Source of the DNA: Solirubrobacterales bacterium
Lineage (GTDB): Bacteria > Actinomycetota > Thermoleophilia > Solirubrobacterales > Solirubrobacteraceae
Assembly: GCA_017354065.1 (NCBI GenBank)
Contig: JAFMRN010000091.1
Location: 1-8,547 of the forward strand
DNA length: 8,547 bases
Direction: 5' to 3'
Below are positions 1 through 5,916 of the stretch, piece after piece (position 1 is the stretch's first letter; each line of letters begins with the position of its first letter). The translations under genes and the position numbers were made by a program. The notes beneath the pieces were generated by a model. It worked only from the letters and a program-made list of their open reading frames with translations, was not told the DNA's origin and ran no database searches.

Positions 1-87
1 GGGGCGGTACTGGCGCTGTTCGCGCCCGGCGTAGGTCTGCCCGCGGGCGCGCTGCGCGTCGAACCGGCGGGCCGGATCCAGGTTTAG
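1..87 (+). CDS. 3' end of an unidentified plus-strand gene (partial)
   Basis: Reading frame 1 is open from the window edge to a TAG at 85-87 and gives 28 residues, starting GAVLALFAPG and ending AGRIQV. Of its 28 sense codons, 23 end in G or C, which fits the coding style of this genome. The product cannot be named from so short a tail. The stop overlaps the TAA (84-86) of the convergent RDD gene, a compact tail-to-tail arrangement. There is a rival reading. The minus-strand frame just beyond the RDD stop is also open to the edge, with 26 of 28 codons ending in G or C, but it has no ATG, GTG or TTG start inside the window. I therefore prefer the plus-strand gene, with limited confidence. Confidence 0.4.
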   Translation, partial: GAVLALFAPGVGLPAGALRVEPAGRIQV

Positions 88-1040
88 TCCGCGGCGCGGC
101 TGGCGCCGGTGGTCCCCTTGCGGCCCGAGTACGGCGCGGCCGACCCGTAATCCTCGTAGATCACCTCGGTGCCCGATGCCAGGTCATGCCAGCCGCGGCG
201 CTGCTTGTTGCGTGCGATCCAGAGGAACCCCAGGCCGACCGGGATCAGGCCGAGCAGCAGCACCAGCATGCGCTTCAGCGCCAGCGGGAGTCCGAGTTCA
301 TGGTCGTCGCCGTGCACGATCCGGATCGACAGCAGCCGCATCCCCGGCGTCTGGCCGACCAGCGCCCAGAAGCCGACCAGGATCCCGCCGCCGACCAGCA
401 CCGCCAGGCCGGTCAGGCTCAAGGCCAGCCACAGCGGCCACTTGCCGTTGTTGCCTGACAGCGTCGAGGAGAAGATCGAGCTCAGCACCGAAGATGCCAG
501 CAGGTACAGGAGCGCGAGCAGCCCGAGGTCAACCGCCGCCGCCACTGCGCGCGTGGCCAGTCCCGCCTGGTTGGTCTCAGAGTCGGCGTAACGGCGCCGG
601 ACTACGCGCTCGACCGCGTCATCCAGTGCCTCGGTCAGGCGCGTGAGCCGGATCCCGACGTCGGTGACCAGGCCCGCGCCCTGTGAGGTGATCGCGTTGC
701 GCACCTCCGGGGCGTCGGCGATGCGCTCCACCAGCATCTGCACCTGATCGGAGCGCAGCACCTCCGCCCAGGCGGCGTTGGCCGCCTCTGAATCGAGAAA
801 CCTGCGCAGCAAATACGCCAGTTCTTCCGGATCGACGTCGGAGTGCGGGTCCGTCTCATTCAGTGCCCGCTCCAGCGCGCGGCGTAGCGCCTGGCTGCGG
901 AACGCGCGGACGATCGCCTCCTCCACGGCCTGGTCGATCGCGGCGTTGACGCCGGTGGCGTGGGCGAAGTGGTCTCCCGCGCGGGCGCTCGCTCCGATCA
1001 GCCGGGCGACGGGGGGTCTGGATTCATCGCGGCCGCTCAC
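84..1040 (-). CDS. RDD-family integral membrane protein with a helical N-terminal extension
   Basis: The 318-residue product has two parts. Residues 1-155 look soluble, helical and charged, with many Arg, Glu and Ala. Residues 160-297 match the RDD family: the signature Arg164 and Asp171 sit at the head of the first membrane helix (about 165-190), and two more hydrophobic helices lie at about 203-228 and 255-275. The family-typical GQTPGMRLLSIRIV (229-242) and GWHDLASGTEVI (283-294) are both present. RDD proteins are poorly defined; some have been linked to ion transport, so a transport role here is only inference. The GTG start at 1040 is chosen because no ATG, GTG or TTG lies between it and the upstream in-frame P450 stop. 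The ribosome site is poor (AGG nine bases upstream). It follows the P450 by 27 bp on the same strand, so co-transcription and perhaps translational coupling are likely. Confidence 0.88.
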   Translation of the reverse strand: MSGRDESRPPVARLIGASARAGDHFAHATGVNAAIDQAVEEAIVRAFRSQALRRALERALNETDPHSDVDPEELAYLLRRFLDSEAANAAWAEVLRSDQVQMLVERIADAPEVRNAITSQGAGLVTDVGIRLTRLTEALDDAVERVVRRRYADSETNQAGLATRAVAAAVDLGLLALLYLLASSVLSSIFSSTLSGNNGKWPLWLALSLTGLAVLVGGGILVGFWALVGQTPGMRLLSIRIVHGDDHELGLPLALKRMLVLLLGLIPVGLGFLWIARNKQRRGWHDLASGTEVIYEDYGSAAPYSGRKGTTGASRAAD

Positions 1041-1067
1041 GGGGAGGAGCCTACTTGTGCCTAAGTC

Positions 1068-2345
1068 TCAGCTGCGGAAGGTCACCGTCGCGCCGCGTCC
1101 CGGTGCGGTGATCAGCACGGTTCGGCGCGGGGGCTCGCCGGGGTCGGATTCGGGCGCGAGCGTCATGCGCTTGAGCAGCTCGGTCAGGATCAGCCGTGCT
1201 TCGGTCAGCGCGAAGCCCGCGCCGATGCAGCGGTGGTGGCCGCTGCCGAAGGGCAGCCACGTGTAGGTCCCCGGGCGGTTCTCAAGGAACCGCCCGGGAA
1301 GGAAGCGCTCCGGTTCGGGGTAGATGTCAGGTCGCTGGTGCATCCGCTCGATGTCGACCGCGATCAGCGTGCCGGCCTTGACGCTCAGGCCGTCGAGCTC
1401 GACATCCTTGGCGACGTAGCGCGGCGTGAAGGGCACGGGCGGCCGGATCCGCAGCGTCTCCTGGATCGTCGCCATGATGTAGCGGCTCTGACCGGCGGCC
1501 ACGTCCTCTTGGCAGCGCGCCAGTGCCTCGGGGTTGCGTGCGAGCCGCTCTATCAGCCAGGCGATGGTGTTGGCGCTGGTCGCCCAGCCGGCGACCACGA
1601 GCACGCGCATCGCGGTGACGATGTCGTCGTCGGGCATGCCCTCGGCGTCGTACAGGAAGCGGCTCAGGCAGGTGTCATCGCGCGGAGCGTTGCGCGCGCG
1701 ACGCTCAGCGATCTCCTCACGCGTGACCGCCTCGATCTCCGCCAGCCCGCGTTGAGCGTCCGGATAGGGTGCCCAGCGCCCGCGCAGCAGCACCGCGAGC
1801 GCCATCCGCGCTGCCATCTCAGCGGAGTTGACGGTTTTCTCCAAGCCGTCCAGGGCCCTGGTCAGGCGCTGGATCCGGGCCTGATCCTCGATCCCGAAGA
1901 TCACCGAGGTGATCACGTCGCGCACCAGCTCGCCGACTAGTTCGCCGGCCCTGACCGGCCGGTTCAGCGGCCAGTCAGCCATGTGGCGTTCGCTGACCGA
2001 GCGGATCTTTGACTCATAACCCTTCAGCGCCTCACCGTGGAAGGCGCCGGTCAGTTGACGGCGCAGCTCCGTGTGCTCGTCACCGTCGAGGCGGGAGAGC
2101 GCGTCCGCGCCGAACATCGGCTCGTGCGGAGCCAGCCGCTTCAGACCCTGCCCGAACTGCAACGCCCCGTCCCGCTCGGTGAAGATCGCCCGTGCGTCAG
2201 CCGGTGAGCAGGTCAGCAGCACGCGTGGCATCAGCGGCAAGCCCAGCCAGTAACGCTCGGGCGCGTTGGCGGTCCAGCTGTAGATCCGGGAGGGCTTGAC
2301 CCAGCGGTCCAGCGCGCTCGGCCGGGCGTGTGGAATGACGCTCAT
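1068..2345 (-). CDS. Cytochrome P450 monooxygenase with altered I-helix motif
   Basis: The 425-residue product is a soluble bacterial-type P450 of usual length, with no membrane anchor. The heme loop is FGSGHHRCIG (366-375), with Cys373 as the thiolate ligand. The K-helix ExxR is Glu296-Arg299 in ETLRIRPPVP, and PERF is at 345-348. The I-helix oxygen-activation motif reads AGWATS (252-257): Thr256 is kept, but the usual Asp/Glu before it is Ala255. Such enzymes use NAD(P)H electrons, through partners such as a ferredoxin, to insert oxygen into an organic substrate; neither substrate nor partner is visible here. General style (AFHG near 101-104, FLPGRF at 348-353) recalls CYP110/CYP138-like bacterial families, but this is only an impression. 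The ATG at 2345 has AAAGG only one base upstream, which is closer than ideal. A 30-residue longer start at 2435 has no ribosome site and would run into the divergent promoter, so I reject it. Confidence 0.95.
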   Translation of the reverse strand: MSVIPHARPSALDRWVKPSRIYSWTANAPERYWLGLPLMPRVLLTCSPADARAIFTERDGALQFGQGLKRLAPHEPMFGADALSRLDGDEHTELRRQLTGAFHGEALKGYESKIRSVSERHMADWPLNRPVRAGELVGELVRDVITSVIFGIEDQARIQRLTRALDGLEKTVNSAEMAARMALAVLLRGRWAPYPDAQRGLAEIEAVTREEIAERRARNAPRDDTCLSRFLYDAEGMPDDDIVTAMRVLVVAGWATSANTIAWLIERLARNPEALARCQEDVAAGQSRYIMATIQETLRIRPPVPFTPRYVAKDVELDGLSVKAGTLIAVDIERMHQRPDIYPEPERFLPGRFLENRPGTYTWLPFGSGHHRCIGAGFALTEARLILTELLKRMTLAPESDPGEPPRRTVLITAPGRGATVTFRS

Positions 2346-2386
2346 ACCTTTGAGTTTGACGAATCGGCCGGCTTGGCGTCTCCCGC

Positions 2387-2414
2387 TTGACAGGAAACCT
2401 ACGGGCGGTATAGC
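2387..2414 (+). promoter_or_regulatory. Sigma70-type promoter of the large exported-protein gene
   Basis: A perfect -35 hexamer TTGACA (2387-2392) is followed after 16 bases by TATAGC (2409-2414), four of six matches to TATAAT. Transcription would begin near 2420-2422 and give a leader of about 30 bases before the ATG at 2452. It lies in the 106-bp gap between divergent genes. I see no comparably good promoter for the P450 on the minus strand. Confidence 0.6.
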
Positions 2415-2439
2415 TTCACAATCTGGAGAGGCCATGGAT

Positions 2440-2446
2440 GGAGGGG
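2440..2446 (+). promoter_or_regulatory. Ribosome binding site that fixes the start at 2452
   Basis: GGAGGGG ends five bases before the ATG at 2452. The alternative in-frame ATG at 2434 has GGAGAGG (2425-2431) only two bases upstream. The 2452 start also places a short basic n-region directly before the hydrophobic signal core, so it is preferred. The protein would be six residues longer from 2434. Confidence 0.7.
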
Positions 2447-2451
2447 TAGGA

Positions 2452-5304
2452 ATGTGGAGAGGACGTTTCCTTGCGGGTTTTGCGGCAGTCGCCGCGGTAG
2501 CCGGACTGGCAGGACCCGCGAGGGGCGCCGTGGCGCACGCAAGCGCGCCCGGCCCGCTGACCTTCGGGCACGCCACGGTCGCGGACGAGCAGAATCCGGG
2601 CGACGAGCCTGACGTCAAGGTCGCTCCCAACGGGTCGATCTATACCTCCAGCATTGCTGGTTCCAGTACCGGAACCAGCTACCTGTCGAAGTCCACAGAC
2701 CACGGAAACTCCTACCAGTTCGTACCCGGCAACCTCGCCACCGGCAAGCCGACGACCTGCATCGGCGGTGGCGACACCGATCTCTGGATCGACCCCGACA
2801 ACTGGCTGTACTTCTCCGACCTACAGGCGTTCTCCAACATCTCCAACAGCGACAGCGCGGACGGCGGCAAGACCTGGGGAACCAACTGTCTGGGCGCCCC
2901 GAACACCCCCGTCGACCGGATGTGGTTCACCGGTGAGGGCAGCTCCGCCGGCAAGAACCTGCGCTTGTTCCAGGAGTACGACGCCGTCGACTCCAAGCTG
3001 AACCCCGGTAGCGGCTCGCCGATCGGCAATGAGCTGGTCGAGTCGATGTCCACCAACGGCACCAATTTCGTGCCGGTCCTGAACCAATCGGCGCTGTCGC
3101 TGACGCCCTCCTGTATCGGGCTCGGGCTGGCCAACTGCATGACCGACAACGAGGGGATCCCCGGGCCCCAGGTGCTCGACCCGCACCACAGCAACAACTC
3201 CAACGCGAACATTTACACGGTTCACACCAACACCTCGGGCGGTGTGACAGTGACCAGCGGCAGTGTGAACATGACGGGTTCGCTGCCGACCGCCAAGTGG
3301 GTCGACGGTCCTGATTTGGTTGCGCCTTTGAAGGGCGCCAGCCGCGTGTCCGAGCTGTTCCCGTCGATCGCTGAGGATCAGGCTGGCTACCTGTACGTCG
3401 TCTTTACGGCCGCGACGGCCGGCGGGAGCGAGAAGATCTACATGTCCCACTCCACGACGCCCGCGCCGGCCGATCCATCACAGGTCACCTGGACGGCGCC
3501 TGAACCGATCACAGGTTCAGGCCTGAGCGCCGGGACCAGCGTGTTCCCGTGGGTGACGGCCGGCAGCGACGGGCGTGTCGCGGTGGCCTACTACCACACG
3601 CCTACGACCGCGACCAGCGGGAAAACAGGGGCCGAGAACCTGACCAACGCCGAATGGGATGTGCAGGCGACAGAGTCGCTGAACGCCCATGATCCGAGTT
3701 CGTCCTGGACGACATCGCCGGTCAGCGAGGCACCGACGAAGTTCGGGCAGATCGCCCTGGGCGGCACCACCGGCGAGATCGAGAACCAGGACCGCAGCCT
3801 TGGGGATTTCATGCAGGTGTCGACCGACCCGGCCGGCAGGCTCGTGGTCTCCTACGTGGATGACACATCCCAGGACACCGTCGCTGGGTCCAACGCGGGA
3901 CCGCCGGTCGTCAGCCGGCAGCTGAGCGGTCCCAGCCTCTATGCGGACCGTGGGGACCTGGGGTCCGACGGCGGACCCGACCAACGGGTGGGCTCGACCG
4001 GCGACCCCACCGGCGATGCCGCCTACTCAAACAACGGCTCGCTCACCCCGGCGTCGCCGAACCTCGATCTGACCGGAGCGTCGCTGCAGAACGTCTCCGG
4101 GGGTGACGTCCTCGCCAAGATCAACGTCAAGAGCCTGTCGAGCCTGAGTCCGGCCGCGAACCTCGGCGGCCCCGACGCCAGCTGGATCCTCCGCTGGAAG
4201 GTCGTCTCACCGGGCCAGGTCGGCAACGGCCACGTCTACTACGTCGGAATGGACTCCAACCTCGGCGGCGGGCCGAAGTACTTCTTCGGTGACACAGCTG
4301 CGTTCCCGCCGGTCTCCCCGGGCGTTGTGCACGCCAAGGACATGACATTCCCGCAGAAGATCCCGCTGACCCAAGGGGACACCAACACGCCCGGACACGC
4401 CAACTACGACCCGGCCAGCGGCGTCGTCACCTTCAGGGTCCCGCGTTCTGATTTCGGCAACCTGCCAGACGGCACGGTGTTCTACAGCGCTACGGCGTTC
4501 ACCTCGACCCAGGCGACACCGCAGTCGGCCGCGACGCTGTTCAACACGATCGACTCGACCCCGCCGATCGACTTCGTGCTGTGTCGTCCAGGCGCCAACG
4601 GCGCAAACCCGTTGTTCAGTGAAAACGGGATGACGTCGGGGGACTGCGCTGCCGGCGGTTCACCGGTGTCGAGCACCACGTCAACCAAGCCGGTCGGCAA
4701 GCCCCAGCAGACGCACAAGCCCAAGCCGACCAAGGACACCTGGAACGGCAAGTCGACCAAGGGTTGCCCCAAGCCGGGCCATTCGATCGACGGCACGCGC
4801 GTCGGGTTCCTCACGCTCGGAATCTCGCGGGCTCATTCGCGTCGCGTTCTGCGTAAGTGGAACACCCACAGGCGCCCGAACATGGACTACTACTGCGTGC
4901 AGCGGGGTCTGGTCCGCGCGGCTTACGGTTACAAGAGCCTGTTGGCGTTCCTGCCCCACAAGCAGTACAAGCTCGCCGGTCGCGCGCTCTGGATCGTGAC
5001 CGGCAACCCGCACTACTCGCTGAGCCGTGTGCGGCCCAGGATGACCCTGAAACAGGTCCGGCGCCTGCACCGTCTGTCACACCCGATCAAGCTCGGTACC
5101 AACACCTGGTACGTGTTCCCGACCCGCAAGGCGACCGGCGTGATCAAGTTCCACCGCGGCCGGGTTTATGAGATCGGCCTGGCGAACCGCTCGCTGACCA
5201 CGTCCTTCAAGAGCACCAGGCTCCTGTTGAACAGCTTCGCTCAGGTCGTGCCGCGGGCGCCGGTGAAGAAGGAGCCTGTACGGCACAGGCCGGGAAAGAA
5301 GTGA
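2452..5304 (+). CDS. Large exported Asp-box (BNR, sialidase-like) protein with basic C-terminal domain
   Basis: The product has 950 residues. Residues 1-30 form a Sec signal peptide: basic WRGR, a hydrophobic Ala/Val/Gly core, and cleavage probably after AHA (28-30). Residues 35-500 look like a beta-propeller of the BNR type, with Asp-boxes STDHGNSY (81-88) and SADGGKTW (135-142) and weaker degenerate ones further on. Residues about 520-710 are a second beta-rich region rich in Gly, Ser and Asp. A Thr/Lys/Pro linker follows (735-765). The C-terminal region (770-935) is strongly basic and holds two similar helix-starting segments, LGISRAHSRRVL and RMTLKQVRRLHR, suggesting an internal duplication. 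Asp-box propellers occur in sialidases, other glycosidases and binding proteins. I cannot confirm the arginine triad of true sialidases, so enzyme activity is unproven. It is probably secreted or wall-associated. It is transcribed alone from its own promoter and ends 16 bp from the convergent lipoprotein gene. Confidence 0.85.
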   Translation: MWRGRFLAGFAAVAAVAGLAGPARGAVAHASAPGPLTFGHATVADEQNPGDEPDVKVAPNGSIYTSSIAGSSTGTSYLSKSTDHGNSYQFVPGNLATGKPTTCIGGGDTDLWIDPDNWLYFSDLQAFSNISNSDSADGGKTWGTNCLGAPNTPVDRMWFTGEGSSAGKNLRLFQEYDAVDSKLNPGSGSPIGNELVESMSTNGTNFVPVLNQSALSLTPSCIGLGLANCMTDNEGIPGPQVLDPHHSNNSNANIYTVHTNTSGGVTVTSGSVNMTGSLPTAKWVDGPDLVAPLKGASRVSELFPSIAEDQAGYLYVVFTAATAGGSEKIYMSHSTTPAPADPSQVTWTAPEPITGSGLSAGTSVFPWVTAGSDGRVAVAYYHTPTTATSGKTGAENLTNAEWDVQATESLNAHDPSSSWTTSPVSEAPTKFGQIALGGTTGEIENQDRSLGDFMQVSTDPAGRLVVSYVDDTSQDTVAGSNAGPPVVSRQLSGPSLYADRGDLGSDGGPDQRVGSTGDPTGDAAYSNNGSLTPASPNLDLTGASLQNVSGGDVLAKINVKSLSSLSPAANLGGPDASWILRWKVVSPGQVGNGHVYYVGMDSNLGGGPKYFFGDTAAFPPVSPGVVHAKDMTFPQKIPLTQGDTNTPGHANYDPASGVVTFRVPRSDFGNLPDGTVFYSATAFTSTQATPQSAATLFNTIDSTPPIDFVLCRPGANGANPLFSENGMTSGDCAAGGSPVSSTTSTKPVGKPQQTHKPKPTKDTWNGKSTKGCPKPGHSIDGTRVGFLTLGISRAHSRRVLRKWNTHRRPNMDYYCVQRGLVRAAYGYKSLLAFLPHKQYKLAGRALWIVTGNPHYSLSRVRPRMTLKQVRRLHRLSHPIKLGTNTWYVFPTRKATGVIKFHRGRVYEIGLANRSLTTSFKSTRLLLNSFAQVVPRAPVKKEPVRHRPGKK

Positions 5305-5320
5305 CGGCGGGCTGAAGCAG

Positions 5321-5893
5321 TCACGGCTGTGAGCTCTCATAGTCGGTCATCAGCGTGTAGAACGATTTGGGACAGATCGGACCGTGCCGAACGATGCACA
5401 TCCCTCCGACTTCTGGGAGCGCAACCGTCTTGTGAGCGTCACCGACGCTAGCGGTCAGCTGTAGTCCTCCGGCGAAGGCGAATCCGTGATCGCTTGGCGG
5501 TTGCACTGTGTACACCACGGCCGCCTCTTTACCCGGTTTCACCACGTATCCGCGCAGCGGTACCAGCTTGAAGCCAGGCATCGGCGTGCCCTCCGGCGGC
5601 CAGCCCCGATCGGCTGGTATGTAGCCGTTTCCGTCATCCACATTGAGATGGATCATCTGCGGAAGGGGGTAGCGTCGGAACCGTAGCTCGCGCGCACTTT
5701 CGAGCGTTACTGGGTCCTTCCCCTCGTTCCTGAACCAGACCGTATAAGACGCGGGCTGGCCGGCTGTTACCGCGGTGCTGGCGCCCCCGCGTGCCTGTTG
5801 CACGAGCTTGATGTCGCCCCCACAGCCAGACACGACCAGCACGCAGAGCGCCAAGCGGGCAACGTTGCCTAGTACCCGCGGTGGCCTCGTCAC
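5321..5893 (-). CDS. Small lipoprotein, probable partner of the upstream exported protein
   Basis: The 190-residue product starts with basic RPPR, then a hydrophobic stretch (12-22) and the lipobox VSGC (21-24), so Cys24 should be lipidated and the protein anchored to the outer face of the membrane. The mature part looks beta-rich: residues 46-72 (SYTVWFRNEGKDPVTL and beyond) resemble the first strands of an immunoglobulin-like or CARDB-like sandwich, and residues 118-160 also alternate like strands. Cys166 and Cys174 near the end could form a disulfide. I do not recognise the family. The GTG at 5893 gives a normal 23-residue signal peptide. It lies 23 bp after the stop of the preceding exported-protein gene, so the two are probably one operon. 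GAGG ends two bases before the start, a cramped ribosome site. Another GTG at 5929 overlaps the upstream gene and would give a longer, less typical n-region. Confidence 0.72.
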   Translation of the reverse strand: MTRPPRVLGNVARLALCVLVVSGCGGDIKLVQQARGGASTAVTAGQPASYTVWFRNEGKDPVTLESARELRFRRYPLPQMIHLNVDDGNGYIPADRGWPPEGTPMPGFKLVPLRGYVVKPGKEAAVVYTVQPPSDHGFAFAGGLQLTASVGDAHKTVALPEVGGMCIVRHGPICPKSFYTLMTDYESSQP

Positions 5894-5916
5894 GCCTCGA
5901 GATTTGGGGGTCGTGA

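Noticed and set aside
778..1266. Plus-strand open frame, including a GTG at 1057 with GGGGAGGAG upstream
   Set aside because: It lies antisense across the P450 and RDD genes and its translation shows no domain pattern; the purine run is probably chance in GC-rich DNA.
1233..1940. 235-codon plus-strand open frame
   Set aside because: It is the antisense shadow of the P450, rich in His, Arg, Gly and Asp as expected from mirrored high-GC codons, with no recognisable motif.
2346..2630. Long N-terminal extension of the P450 open frame
   Set aside because: It would overlap the divergent gene's promoter and signal peptide, and its sequence is Ala/Pro/Ser-rich without domain features.
5301..5324. 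GTGAC/GTCAC inverted repeat between convergent stops as a bidirectional terminator
   Set aside because: The arms are only five bases with a 14-base loop and no T-run on either strand, and each arm is partly explained by the TGA stop codons.
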